Shown one piece after another: positions 42,613 through 52,037 of a DNA stretch of 64,000 nt. The translations under genes and the position numbers were made by a program. The stretch comes from CBDHGY01 sp965263325. GTDB lineage: Bacteria; Pseudomonadota; Alphaproteobacteria; Caulobacterales; Hyphomonadaceae. Location: positions 806,001 to 870,000 of the forward strand of contig CBDHGY010000002.1 in the NCBI GenBank assembly GCA_965263325.1, read 5' to 3'. How positions within the stretch are numbered: the stretch's first letter is position 1; each line of letters opens with the position of its first letter. The notes below the pieces were generated by a model that was not told the origin of the DNA, ran no database searches, and saw nothing but the letters and a program-made list of their open reading frames with translations.

Positions 42613-43329
42613 ATGCGCGGTCTGATTTTGATTTTTGTCTTTGCTATTTTTCCGGCCACGGCGCTGGGGGATGAACCGGAATCAAAGCGATCTATCGCAG
42701 CAATCGAGCGCGTTAAAACAGACTTGCAGCGTGATCTTACGGCGAAGCAGCTTAGCTACGGTGCGCCCGTTTTCATACAGGTTACGAAGGTTCCAGCCGA
42801 ACTTACCGTCCATATCCAAACGAATGATGGGACCTTCGAGCCCTTCAGAAGCTATCCGATTTGCTCCTACTCCGGAGGGCTAGGCCCGAAAAAACGCGAA
42901 GGCGACGGCAAATCTCCAGAAGGGTTTTACACAGTTCACTCCGATCAAATGAACCCAAACTCATCCTACCACTTGTCATTTAATCTCGGCTTTCCGAACG
43001 CTTATGACCGAGCCAAAGGCTATACTGGTAGTTATTTAATGGTGCACGGTCGCTGCGTCTCAATTGGCTGCTATGCGATGACAGATCCAGCGATGGATGA
43101 GATTTGGGCGCTTATGACAGCAGCTTTTGAACGCGGACAGCGCGAAATTCATGTTCATATATTCCCCTATAAGATGAATTGGCCGATGAGTTCAGCGCTA
43201 ATCGACAATGCGGACAAAGCATTCTGGCGAGAACTTGTTCCGGCTTGGCAATTATTTGCCGAGCAAAAAATTCCCCCGGAAATTAGTGTTGCAAGCGGGC
43301 AATATAGCATTCAACCCGGCAAACAATGA
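42613..43329 (+). CDS. L,D-transpeptidase family protein (YafK-like)
   Basis: About 238 residues with a signal peptide (GLILIFVFAIFPATALG). The YkuD-type catalytic segment is YLMVHGRCVSIGCYAM, with His and the nucleophile Cys. GDGKSPEGFYTVH is also typical of the YafK branch. It acts in the periplasm on peptidoglycan stem peptides or their links. The ATG at 42613 is preferred over the GTG at 42598 because of AAAGAG upstream. Confidence 0.88.
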   Translation: MRGLILIFVFAIFPATALGDEPESKRSIAAIERVKTDLQRDLTAKQLSYGAPVFIQVTKVPAELTVHIQTNDGTFEPFRSYPICSYSGGLGPKKREGDGKSPEGFYTVHSDQMNPNSSYHLSFNLGFPNAYDRAKGYTGSYLMVHGRCVSIGCYAMTDPAMDEIWALMTAAFERGQREIHVHIFPYKMNWPMSSALIDNADKAFWRELVPAWQLFAEQKIPPEISVASGQYSIQPGKQ

Positions 43330-43402
43330 TTGCAAACCCCCTCGCCAAAGCCTGCGTATCACGATACAGGTCGAGAATCGGAACGAATGTTGGATTGATC
43401 CT

Positions 43403-43483
43403 ATGTATGCGCTCATTGCTGTCGGTGTGACTGTTGCTGTCTTTGCGATCTTGAACCTAATAGACTTCAAGCGCTTGGATTAG
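43403..43483 (+). CDS. Possible 26-aa single-helix membrane protein
   Basis: The ORF reads MYALIAVGVTVAVFAILNLI then DFKRLD: one hydrophobic helix with a charged tail, ending 24 bases before the Ca/Na antiporter. Similar mini-proteins seem familiar from alphaproteobacterial genomes, but I cannot name a family. There is no strong ribosome site. It could be a small partner of the antiporter or chance. Confidence 0.45.
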   Translation: MYALIAVGVTVAVFAILNLIDFKRLD

Positions 43484-43507
43484 AGCTTTCCGGGGGGGAC
43501 CTAAATC

Positions 43508-44506
43508 GTGCCAGGCCTCGATCCCATAATGCTTGCGACGCTGATCGGCGGCATCTTGTTGCTCGCGATATCCGGTGATTTTCTCGTTAGAGGAGCTGTG
43601 GCGCTTTCACGCGCGCTTGGCGTTCCGGCACTCGTGATCGGCATATTCGTCGTGGGGCTTGCCACCTCGGCTCCGGAAATCTGGGTCGCACTGCGCGGGG
43701 CATTGCAAGGTTATCCCGATATGGCACTCGGCAATATCGTTGGATCGAATATCGCAAATATCTGGTTCGTGTTGGCTGTCCCTGCCCTGATTTTTCCAAT
43801 GCGAACGGGCAATAAGGGTCAGCGCTCTGCAGTCCTGTGGATGGTTCTCATCACTGCCGGGTGGATTACCCTAACCGCCTTCCAACCGCTTACCCCGGTC
43901 ATCGGCGGGGCCATGCTAGGCGTCCTCCTAATTTACGCCATTTGGATGCTCGCCACTGTTCGCCGGTCGCCTCATAGAAACGAGCAAAATTTTCCCAAAG
44001 GTATGGGCGCTCCGCTTGCTTTGACGCTCGTTATCCTCGGCGGCGTGGGACTCCCCATCGGCGCGCACCTTGCGATCGAAGGCGGCGCAGCTCTCGCAAA
44101 AGCCGGCGGCATTAGTGACGAGTATATTGGCTTAACAATACTCGCAGTTGGCACGTCCCTGCCAGAATTGACCGCAGGCATTGCAGCCGCCGTTCGCAGA
44201 CGCAGCGATATACTCGTTGGCAACATCATCGGATCGAACGTTTTCAACGTGCTCGGCGCCGGCGGACTAATTTCGTTCTTTGGCGGCGAAAACGGCATCA
44301 AAGTAACCGGAACATTTGTGCAGTATGATCATTGGGCCATGGGGCTCGCAGCGCTCACGGCGGCATTGTTTATCCTGCCGCGGCAGAAGATTAGCCGCCT
44401 CGCGGCTGTCGTGTTGCTGCTATTGTATGCGATTTACCTCTACGGCCTGATCGATGGTTGGAATTTCCTGGCCTACGTACAAGGAACAGGTTCAATTGCC
44501 TCATAA
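43508..44506 (+). CDS. Calcium/sodium antiporter (CaCA family, YrbG-like)
   Basis: 332 residues with about ten helices and two inverted alpha-repeats: GLATSAPEIWVALRGALQGYPDMALGNIVGSNIANIW in the first half (quoted in outline: SAPE and GNIVGSN) and VGTSLPELTAGI with GNIIGSNVFN in the second. These carry the ion-binding Glu residues. It exchanges Ca2+ for Na+ (or K+) across the inner membrane. GGGGGG lies shortly before the GTG start. Its end overlaps the next gene's start. Confidence 0.92.
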   Translation: MPGLDPIMLATLIGGILLLAISGDFLVRGAVALSRALGVPALVIGIFVVGLATSAPEIWVALRGALQGYPDMALGNIVGSNIANIWFVLAVPALIFPMRTGNKGQRSAVLWMVLITAGWITLTAFQPLTPVIGGAMLGVLLIYAIWMLATVRRSPHRNEQNFPKGMGAPLALTLVILGGVGLPIGAHLAIEGGAALAKAGGISDEYIGLTILAVGTSLPELTAGIAAAVRRRSDILVGNIIGSNVFNVLGAGGLISFFGGENGIKVTGTFVQYDHWAMGLAALTAALFILPRQKISRLAAVVLLLLYAIYLYGLIDGWNFLAYVQGTGSIAS

Positions 44507-45248
44507 GCGTGCCCTCGTCACAGGAGCGGGCGCGCGTCTCGGCCAAGCGATGGCCAAGGCACTCGGCGAAGACGGATACGCCGTTGCGGTTCATTATCGC
44601 TCGTCTACTGCAGGCGCTGAAGAAACCGCTGCATATATTCGTGAACAGGGAAGCTCTGCTGCGCTCGTAAAAGCCGATCTTTCGGTTGAGCAGGACACCG
44701 CAAATCTCGTCCGTCAGGCAAGCGAAGCGTTGGGCGGTCCGCTCACTTTACTCATCAATTCGGCATCGACTTTTGTTGATGATCGCGCCCAGGATCACAC
44801 ACGCAAAGGCTGGGACTTTCATATGAACGCCAATTTGCGAGCGCCAGTCCATCTATCTCAGCACTTTGCAAATGCGCTACCAGCAGACATGAAGGGGCTG
44901 ATTATCAACTTGATCGATCAGCGGGTGTGGAAACTCAATCCTCAATTTTTCACCTATATGATCTCTAAATCCGCTTTGTGGACAGCAACACGTACGCTCG
45001 CCCAAGCGCTCGCGCCGAATATCAGAGTGAATGCGATCGGTCCCGGACCGACGCTGAAGGCGGTTCACCAATCAGAAGCGGAGTTCGCAGCCGAAGCGAA
45101 ATCTACGCTTACAGGCGAAGGCTCCAATCCGAGCGAGATTGTTAAAGCCATGCGTTACTTAATCGAGGCCGAAGCGATCACAGGGCAGATGCTCGCCGTC
45201 GATGGCGGGCAGCATTTGTTATGGCAAACGCCAGATATTGAGATTTGA
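44496..45248 (+). CDS. SDR oxidoreductase, pteridine-reductase/FolM-like
   Basis: 250 residues if it starts at TTG 44496, which has AAGGA 11 bases upstream; the ATG at 44454 would overlap the antiporter by 53 bases. The Rossmann motif is TGAGARLGQAMA, where the arginine after GA is like the pteridine-reductase group. The catalytic part is LIDQRVWKLNPQFFTYMISK (YxxxK), with VNAIGPGPTL after it. It probably reduces a pterin or similar carbonyl with NADPH. The next gene starts directly after its stop. Confidence 0.8.
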   Translation: MPHKRALVTGAGARLGQAMAKALGEDGYAVAVHYRSSTAGAEETAAYIREQGSSAALVKADLSVEQDTANLVRQASEALGGPLTLLINSASTFVDDRAQDHTRKGWDFHMNANLRAPVHLSQHFANALPADMKGLIINLIDQRVWKLNPQFFTYMISKSALWTATRTLAQALAPNIRVNAIGPGPTLKAVHQSEAEFAAEAKSTLTGEGSNPSEIVKAMRYLIEAEAITGQMLAVDGGQHLLWQTPDIEI

Positions 45249-46277
45249 ATGGACTTTTCGTCTGACACATCTGCGCCAGCCCACCCGGCGGTGATTGAGG
45301 CGCTTGCCCGCGCAAACACTGGGAATGCGCCGAGTTATGGCGGCGACGACCTCACCGCACGCATCAAAAGTCTACTCTCATCTATCTTCGAAACAGATAT
45401 CGAAATCTGGCTTTGTGCGTCAGGCACTGCCTCTAACGCGTTGGCATTGTCCTGCTTTTGCCCGCCCACCGGCGCGATCTTTTGCCACGAAGAAGCACAT
45501 ATCGAGCGCGATGAACGCGGCGCACCTGAGTTCTTCTCTGGCGGCGGGAAGTTACATTTACTTCCTGGACATGGCGGCAAGATCGATGAGCAATCCTTAA
45601 GAGACGCCATCGCTGGGATCGATCACTCTTTTGTTCATGAAACCCCGGCGCATGTGCTTTCAATTACCAATCTCACCGAGTGCGGGACGTCGCACTCTTG
45701 CGATGAGACCTCACTGAGAGCTCACCTCGCAAAACAATATGATCTATGCGTTCATCTAGACGGTGCGCGCCTCGCCAATGCAATCGCGCATACTGGTGAA
45801 ACACCCGCAAACCTGACCTGGAAAGCCGGAGTTGATGTGCTGACGCTTGGCTTAACAAAAACCGGCGCAATCGGTTGTGAGATCATAATCCTCTTTGGCG
45901 ACGCCCGCGAAAAGCTCGCCGAGCTACAAGCGCGCGCAAAACGTTCCGGCCATATGCCGCCCAAAATGCGATTTATCGCAGCGCAAGCCGAGGCATTGTT
46001 AAAAGACGGTCTATGGCTGGATCTCGCCGCACATGCCAACCATATGGCGCGCCAGCTTGCCAATACACTTTGCGCCCGTCCCGGCACAACACTCGCTTAT
46101 CCAACCGACGGAAACGAAGTGTTCGTACACCTGCCAAAGGGGGTCGCAAGCAAGTTGCAGTCCGCCGGTACCAAGTTTTATCCCTGGCCCGGCGGCTCGC
46201 ATCGCTTCGTTTGCTCCTGGTCAACGACCCAAGATGATATCGACGCCTTTGCTGGCGCTCTTGGTCAACTCGCCTAG
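45249..46277 (+). CDS. Low-specificity threonine aldolase-like PLP enzyme
   Basis: 342 residues, fold-type I. It starts MDFSSDTSAPAHPAVIEAL, the common opening of the family; LHLDGARLANAIA holds the cofactor Asp and TLGLTKTGAIGCEII the Schiff-base lysine. It splits threonine or allo-threonine to glycine and acetaldehyde. The start is immediately after the SDR stop. The 3' end overlaps the convergent DUF2330 gene by 4 bases (CTAG). Confidence 0.9.
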   Translation: MDFSSDTSAPAHPAVIEALARANTGNAPSYGGDDLTARIKSLLSSIFETDIEIWLCASGTASNALALSCFCPPTGAIFCHEEAHIERDERGAPEFFSGGGKLHLLPGHGGKIDEQSLRDAIAGIDHSFVHETPAHVLSITNLTECGTSHSCDETSLRAHLAKQYDLCVHLDGARLANAIAHTGETPANLTWKAGVDVLTLGLTKTGAIGCEIIILFGDAREKLAELQARAKRSGHMPPKMRFIAAQAEALLKDGLWLDLAAHANHMARQLANTLCARPGTTLAYPTDGNEVFVHLPKGVASKLQSAGTKFYPWPGGSHRFVCSWSTTQDDIDAFAGALGQLA

Positions 46278-47653
46278 TCGCTCCAAAGCCGGGACCACCA
46301 GGGTTTCGATGGCTTTGTTTCCACATTGATCGCGCTTGCAGAATATCCGTCTTCGGCCATCCGCTCACGGATATCATTGATGTCCCATCCGGTGAGCTTA
46401 GCGAGGGTTTTGGCTTCCTCGTCCCAACGCTCTACCAGACCATTGGCATAGGTGCCTGCAGCTTCGCAGGATGTGTAGTCGCCGCGCCAGGGGTGACGAA
46501 GCACATAGCGGCCTTGATAGTTTTGCCGATCACCCGTCACCTGAAATTTTAAGTCTTCGGGGAAGGTGCTTCCATCATAGCGCAGATGCAATCTTGTGAC
46601 GAACACATCGACAGGCTGCGGGCCGCGGCGAGGCATTGGTTGAACGTCGCCAGGCCGGCCATCGTCCAACCACATGACGCCGAGCTCGCGCAGCTGCGAA
46701 GCACTCAGCGGATCGGCCGCGCATGGGTCACACCAGGACATATCCCACGCATATTCCATAAAGACGGCCTTGCCGTTTTCTTTCTTCACCTGATGAGCAA
46801 ACATGTCCCGGTAAAAATCACCAAACTCGTCTTTCACATAAATTGGAACATCCATATCAGATGGCAGTTTCACGGTCCGATAATTCGTAGTCTCAACGCG
46901 TCCTTCGCGTGTCATGGCAAAGACGAACAGCTCCTGCTTGCCTTCGGCGTTCACAGTACCCAGACGAATTGGCAGCATGAAGTCTTCATCTTCATAAGCA
47001 ACTTGAATGGGGCGCAGCATGGACGAGCCATCATGGCGCTCAAGACTAACCTTCGCGACGAAGAATTTCATGTCGCGCTTCAGGTATGAGTTTACGACTT
47101 TTTCTGCACCATCCGGAATTTTGTAGCCGTTGGAATTCAGCCACGTGATGAGGCCGTCAGATTCTTCAGCAGACAGAATGAGAATATCGTATTCACCGAC
47201 TTCGTATTCAGCCTCAATGGTAACGCCTAGCGCTTCGGCTTCTTGATCAACACTCATGGCCTCTGGTGCTGGCGCCGACATGACCATTCGGTCCATTTTA
47301 TATCGTTTGGCTTCCCAGCAAGGATCTTCATCAAAATACTCAACCAGCCGCGGCGCTGTATAGGCATCTAGATGTTCGATCAGAGCCGGGTTCGCAACGT
47401 TGAGCTGCTCGCGTTCGGGAATATCCACAACCGGGATGACCATCGCAAACTCACTCACATCGCCGCGAAAATCAGATGCCATCGTTACAACGGTACGCTC
47501 GCCATCGCGGGCAATCGCAACTTTCGACGCATCATTGAAAAGATCCGTATCTGCTTTAGCCACATAAAAGCCGCAAAAGGCCGACGCCGGCGCGCTAATG
47601 AGCAGTGACGGGAGCGCCAAGGCTCCGGCCACCATGAGGTGTTTCAGTTTCAT
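46274..47653 (-). CDS. DUF2330 secreted protein
   Basis: 459 residues from the ATG at 47653, where a signal peptide begins (LMVAGALALPSLLISAPASA) after AAAGGGAATT. The mature protein starts FCGFYVAKADTDLFNDASKV and includes RTVVTMASDFRGDVSEFAMVIP, the DUF2330 pattern; a predicted exported protein of unknown function. CxxC (WCDPCAAD) occurs in the C-terminal third. The gene overlaps the RnfD-like gene by 59 bases, so the pair is co-expressed. A repeat pairing of the two families elsewhere is from memory. Confidence 0.82.
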   Translation of the reverse strand: MKLKHLMVAGALALPSLLISAPASAFCGFYVAKADTDLFNDASKVAIARDGERTVVTMASDFRGDVSEFAMVIPVVDIPEREQLNVANPALIEHLDAYTAPRLVEYFDEDPCWEAKRYKMDRMVMSAPAPEAMSVDQEAEALGVTIEAEYEVGEYDILILSAEESDGLITWLNSNGYKIPDGAEKVVNSYLKRDMKFFVAKVSLERHDGSSMLRPIQVAYEDEDFMLPIRLGTVNAEGKQELFVFAMTREGRVETTNYRTVKLPSDMDVPIYVKDEFGDFYRDMFAHQVKKENGKAVFMEYAWDMSWCDPCAADPLSASQLRELGVMWLDDGRPGDVQPMPRRGPQPVDVFVTRLHLRYDGSTFPEDLKFQVTGDRQNYQGRYVLRHPWRGDYTSCEAAGTYANGLVERWDEEAKTLAKLTGWDINDIRERMAEDGYSASAINVETKPSKPWWSRLWSD

Positions 47654-48500
47654 CAGAATTCCCTTTCGTAGGAGATTTGGAAGCAGACCATTCGAACCGG
47701 TGCGCCGGAAAAATGCGGTCCATAAAAATTGTAAGCGGGGCAATAAGCGCAAGCGCATAAAGTGGTTCACCGTCCAATCCAGTAGCCCAGCCGAGCAAGC
47801 TCGCCGTTGCGGCGACGGTCGCTGCAAACAGAATACGCCCGATCCGGCTGTCAGGCGTCGAGCGGGGGTCGGTGATCATGAAAAAGGCAAAGACCAGCAG
47901 CGCACCGTTTTGCATTTGGCGCATCGGAATTGCGAAGGGATCGCCATAGTAAATTGCCCAACCAAAGAGCGCCGCTGCGTGAAATCCGAGATACCCAAGC
48001 GCTATGTCGAGACGTTTCGCGCTTGATAAAACGAGCGCAGCAAAACCTATGGCGAAAGCGGCAAAAAGCGGCGCAGTCCCCCACTGGCTGGGCGAGATCC
48101 ATGCTTCAGTACCGAGAAGCAAACTTAAAGATACGATGGCGATACAAGCCGGATTGAAAATGTGTTTCCTGTTGTAGCGAATAAGAAATTTCGCACCGAT
48201 GGCAATCAATCCCGCTGCGAACCAAATCCAAAGGCCTGATGCCCGAAGCAAGATTGACAATGAAAGCGAAGTAATCAGTGCAGACTTCCACTGAAACCGC
48301 CCGCCCACTCGCCAGGTTCCTAGTGCCTGTGCCAGTAAAGCACCGCTGACCGCTGATGGCAGCGCCCAAGGCGTAGCGCCGAAATCTGAATAAGTCTGCG
48401 AGAGAAGAAAAAGCCCGGATAACGCCAAAATCTGCCAATGCCGAGCATCGCGGTTAAAGGCGATAAGCCAGCGCAAAGGTGCTATGTCTCTCCCAAACAT
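47595..48500 (-). CDS. RnfD/NqrB-like membrane protein, orphan
   Basis: About 301 residues from the ATG at 48500, with 9-10 helices. GALLVFAFFMITDPRSTPDSRIGR is the conserved RnfD/NqrB-like segment (quoted in outline: FFMITDP). No SGAT-type flavin-attachment motif is visible, and none of the other Rnf or Nqr subunits is nearby. It is therefore probably not part of a canonical electron-transport complex. Paired with the exported DUF2330 protein. Confidence 0.75.
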   Translation of the reverse strand: MFGRDIAPLRWLIAFNRDARHWQILALSGLFLLSQTYSDFGATPWALPSAVSGALLAQALGTWRVGGRFQWKSALITSLSLSILLRASGLWIWFAAGLIAIGAKFLIRYNRKHIFNPACIAIVSLSLLLGTEAWISPSQWGTAPLFAAFAIGFAALVLSSAKRLDIALGYLGFHAAALFGWAIYYGDPFAIPMRQMQNGALLVFAFFMITDPRSTPDSRIGRILFAATVAATASLLGWATGLDGEPLYALALIAPLTIFMDRIFPAHRFEWSASKSPTKGNSDETETPHGGRSLGAPVTAH

Positions 48501-48568
48501 GCGCGGAGTCTTGCACGAAAAATACGGGCAGAATACGGCGAGCACACGGAAAAGGTGTGCGTTTTCGC

Positions 48569-49864
48569 CTAGCTACCGAAGAAGAGAGCTTCCGGTAACG
48601 CACCCACAACGGCTGCAGAAAGACATGTCGCGAGCGTTCCCGCGACCAAAGTCTTCCATGCGAGTTCAAGGAATGTTGTCCGGCGCGCTGGTTCGATAAT
48701 GCTCAAACCGCCGATCAGAATGCCCATCGATCCGAAATTCGCGAATCCGTTAATTGCGTGCGCTGTGATCATGCGTGTGCGCTGAGACATTTCTTCGGCA
48801 GGTACGGCCGCCAGGTCTTTAAACGCAATGAATTCGGTTAGAACTGTTTTCACTCCCATCAAAGAACCAGACTTTGCCGCTTCGTCTAATGGCACACCAA
48901 CAGCATACATTATAGGAAAGAATATCCATCCAAGAATTCGCTCGATCGAAAGCGCTTGTCCGCCGATATCCGGTAGCGCTGCGAGTGACAAATTCACCAG
49001 ATACAAGATTGCTAATGCCGCGATCAGCATCGTCACAATATTGGCAATAATTTTCAGCCCGTCCGAAGCGCCCGTTGCGAAGGCATCCATCGTCGATTCA
49101 TATTCAAAATCTGGTTCGTGAGCGCGATCTTCAGACTTCACCGTCTCAGGCACCATGACCAAAGCAAGAGCGACGGCCGCAGGCGCTGCGATCAAAGATG
49201 CCGCCAGCAGCTGACCGAGGGCATTCGGCAAAACATTTTGTAAGAAAACGCTGTAGAGAACCAAAACCGATCCTGCGACAGTCGCGAATCCCGCCGTCAT
49301 CAAAATGAAGATTTCAGACCTCGTCATTTTCTTGATGTACGGTTTCACCAGAACGGGCGCTTCGGTCATACCCATGAAAACGTTCGCTGAGACAGCAAGG
49401 GATGTTGCCCCCCCTAGCCCAAGAAAGCGCCGGAAGATAGAGGCGAAACCCTTCGTGACCCATCGTAAAATGCGCCAATGCCAGAGGATTGCCGATATTG
49501 CGGCCACAACTATGATGAGCGGCAATAATTGCACCGCGAATATAACCCCGGCATCCTCCGGGCCAATCGCTTCCACCTCAACCGGAATCCAATTGCCTGC
49601 ATTGCCAACGAGTTTACCAAAAACAAATTCTGTACCGTGCGTCGTCGCAGCTATCAGCGCATCGACCACGGTATTGGCTTGAAAGAGGCCGTCACGAATA
49701 GGGTCGAAGCCAAACAAAACAAGCGCAAAGGCAAACTGAATTGCAATCGCTCCCAACACAATTTTCCAGGGGAAGGCGCGTTTGTTTTCGGATAAGCCCC
49801 AAGCAATTGTAAAAATGACGGCGATGCCTAAAAATGCCCGCGCATTATCCCAGCCCCATTCCAT
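48569..49864 (-). CDS. Concentrative nucleoside transporter (CNT/NupC family)
   Basis: 431 residues with about nine helices. SLAVSANVFMGMTEAPVLVKPY, VAGSVLVLYSVFL and TAHAINGFANFGSMGI are the CNT signatures. It imports nucleosides with Na+ or H+. MEWGWDNARAFLGIAVIF opens the protein in family fashion. It stands in a same-strand run between the RnfD-like and symporter genes but with its own 37-base upstream gap. Confidence 0.92.
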   Translation of the reverse strand: MEWGWDNARAFLGIAVIFTIAWGLSENKRAFPWKIVLGAIAIQFAFALVLFGFDPIRDGLFQANTVVDALIAATTHGTEFVFGKLVGNAGNWIPVEVEAIGPEDAGVIFAVQLLPLIIVVAAISAILWHWRILRWVTKGFASIFRRFLGLGGATSLAVSANVFMGMTEAPVLVKPYIKKMTRSEIFILMTAGFATVAGSVLVLYSVFLQNVLPNALGQLLAASLIAAPAAVALALVMVPETVKSEDRAHEPDFEYESTMDAFATGASDGLKIIANIVTMLIAALAILYLVNLSLAALPDIGGQALSIERILGWIFFPIMYAVGVPLDEAAKSGSLMGVKTVLTEFIAFKDLAAVPAEEMSQRTRMITAHAINGFANFGSMGILIGGLSIIEPARRTTFLELAWKTLVAGTLATCLSAAVVGALPEALFFGS

Positions 49865-49901
49865 ATAAATTTACTCCGTCGCCATTTCGGTTCGACAAGC
49901 C

Positions 49902-51701
49902 TTAGCGCGGCACGCGTATCGCTTCCACCATATCCTGCACATTCTTGGGAGGTGGTGCGGTTAAGAGACAAACAGTTATCGCGACTGCTAAATTGAGTAG
50001 CAAACCGATAGCTCCGATACCTTCAGGGGAAATACCAAATAGCCAATACTCGGCAGTGTCCGGCACACCAAAGATCTTAAACGCCGCAATATAACCCGCA
50101 GTAAATACGAGACCTACGACCATGCCGGATACAGCCCCCTCTTTGTTCATCCGTTTCCAGAATATGCCTAGCAGTATCGCCGGAAAGAAACTTGCAGCAG
50201 CAAGCCCGAAGGCAAATGCCACAACCGCGGCGGCGTAGTCTGGCGGATACATTCCTGCCAGGATCGCAATTGCGACCGCACCGACCGCTGCCGCCCTCGC
50301 CGTAACAAGTTCTGTTTTGTCATTCATTTCCTTGAACAAGGTTCGCCGCCCGAGATCGTGGCTAATGGCAGACGATATCACAAGCAACAGACCTGCAGCG
50401 GTGGAGAGCGCAGCCGCAAGACCGCCCGCAACCACGAGGCCAATAACCCAATACGGCAAATTTGCGATCGATGGGTTTGCCAACACTATGATATCTCGAT
50501 CGACAAATACCTCATTGGTTGACGGTGTCAGTGTATTGCACGGTGTATCTTCTGGCTGCGGGCAGAGCGTCAACATCCGCTGGCCATGCGGCCCGCGCTC
50601 CTCTGCAAATATGGGGCGTCCTTTTTCAGCGTAAGCTTTGCCTTCGTAATATTGGATCTTGCCATCGCTGTTTTTATCGACCCAGGCGAGCAAACCACTA
50701 TCTTCCCAGTCCTTAAACCAGTCTGGCGTTTGTTTTTCAGTTTTTACTTCCGCCGAATAGGTGGAGTTGTTGACCGTATCGATAAAGTTCAAGCGTGCAA
50801 ATCCCGCAACAGCTGGCGCAGTTGTATAAAGCACTGCAATAAAAACAAGCGCCCATCCAGCAGACATGCGCGCATCCTTTGCGCTTGGAACCGTAAAAAA
50901 CCTTATGATTACATGTGGCAAACCAGCCGTGCCGAGCATGAGTGCTGCAGTAATACAGACAACATCAAGCATCGATTTGCCGCCATCTGTATATTCTCTA
51001 AACCCAAGTTCTGTGATGACATTATTGAGCTTGGTGATCATCGGCTCCCCACTGGCCTGATGATCACCGACAAACCCAAGCTGCGGAATGGGCGTACCGG
51101 TCACGATGAGCGAGATGAAAATCGCCGGAACCATATACGCAAAGATCAGAACACAGTACTGAGCGATCTGCGTGTAGGTGATCCCCTTCATGCCGCCAAG
51201 CATGGCGTAAAACAGCACGATCAAGCCGCCGATAAGCACCCCTACTTTATAATCAACCCCTAGAAAGCCTGAGAAAGCGACACCAACCCCCTTCATCTGC
51301 CCTACGATATAAGTGAAGGATACGAACAACGCGCAGATAACGGCGACAATGCGCGCGGTGTCACTATAATATCGGTCACCAACAAAATCTGGCACGGTGA
51401 ATTTATTGAACCGCCGCAGATATGGCGCGAGCAAAAGCGCAAGCAGGACATAACCGCCCGTCCACCCCATCAGATAAACCGACCCGTCAAACCCTGCGAA
51501 GGCAATAATCCCAGCCATCGAAATGAAGGAAGCTGCCGACATCCAGTCAGCGGCTGTCGCCATGCCATTCAAAACGGGGTGAACGTCATGCCCGGCGACA
51601 TAAAAATCATCGGTTGACTGAGCGCGCGCCCAAACCGCTATTCCGATGTAAAGGCCAAAGGACGCGACGACCCAAAAATAGATCCAGGCTTGCTCACTCA
51701 T
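49902..51701 (-). CDS. Sodium:solute symporter, large subunit (VC_2705-type), with EF-hand-like loop
   Basis: 599 residues from the ATG at 51701, overlapping the small-subunit stop by 8 bases. About 12-13 helices of the SSS fold: YVAGHDVHPVLNGMATAADW, FVGDRYYSDTARIVAVICAL, and LPYWVIGLVVAGGLAAALST. It belongs to the acetate-permease-like branch that occurs with DUF4212 partners. A soluble insert of about 100 residues in the middle contains DKNSDGKIQYYE (50643-50678), which fits the 12-residue EF-hand calcium loop. The substrate is likely a small carboxylate; not shown. Confidence 0.9.
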   Translation of the reverse strand: MSEQAWIYFWVVASFGLYIGIAVWARAQSTDDFYVAGHDVHPVLNGMATAADWMSAASFISMAGIIAFAGFDGSVYLMGWTGGYVLLALLLAPYLRRFNKFTVPDFVGDRYYSDTARIVAVICALFVSFTYIVGQMKGVGVAFSGFLGVDYKVGVLIGGLIVLFYAMLGGMKGITYTQIAQYCVLIFAYMVPAIFISLIVTGTPIPQLGFVGDHQASGEPMITKLNNVITELGFREYTDGGKSMLDVVCITAALMLGTAGLPHVIIRFFTVPSAKDARMSAGWALVFIAVLYTTAPAVAGFARLNFIDTVNNSTYSAEVKTEKQTPDWFKDWEDSGLLAWVDKNSDGKIQYYEGKAYAEKGRPIFAEERGPHGQRMLTLCPQPEDTPCNTLTPSTNEVFVDRDIIVLANPSIANLPYWVIGLVVAGGLAAALSTAAGLLLVISSAISHDLGRRTLFKEMNDKTELVTARAAAVGAVAIAILAGMYPPDYAAAVVAFAFGLAAASFFPAILLGIFWKRMNKEGAVSGMVVGLVFTAGYIAAFKIFGVPDTAEYWLFGISPEGIGAIGLLLNLAVAITVCLLTAPPPKNVQDMVEAIRVPR

Positions 51702-51975
51702 GACCGTCCTCCTCGTCGCGATAACGCGCATCGAGGCGATTCATGGCGAAACAATAATAGAATATGAGAACAACGAAAACGTAGATCGACCCCTGCTGCG
51801 CAAACCAAAACCCAAGCGGCGCACCGCCAATGGACACTTGATCCAAAACATCGCGCAGAAGAATTCCGAAACCAAACGAAACAACGAACCAGATTGTCAG
51901 CAATATGAAGACTAGCCTGATATTCGCACGCCAATAAGCTCTATCTTTGTCTTTTGTGTTCTTATTATCAGCCAT
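51694..51975 (-). CDS. DUF4212 small subunit of the sodium:solute symporter
   Basis: 93 residues with two helices (RLVFILLTIWFVVSFGFGI and GSIYVFVVLIFYYCFAM), the charged N-terminus DRAYWRANIR, and the segment LGFWFAQQGSIYVF that defines DUF4212. Such proteins are always found directly before VC_2705-type symporters. The 8-base overlap with the large subunit confirms coupling. Confidence 0.92.
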   Translation of the reverse strand: MADNKNTKDKDRAYWRANIRLVFILLTIWFVVSFGFGILLRDVLDQVSIGGAPLGFWFAQQGSIYVFVVLIFYYCFAMNRLDARYRDEEDGHE

Positions 51976-52037
51976 TCAGCCCTCCGTCTGAGGAAGGCTA
52001 AACAGGCTTTATTGTAATTAAAAGAAAAAAGACGCCT

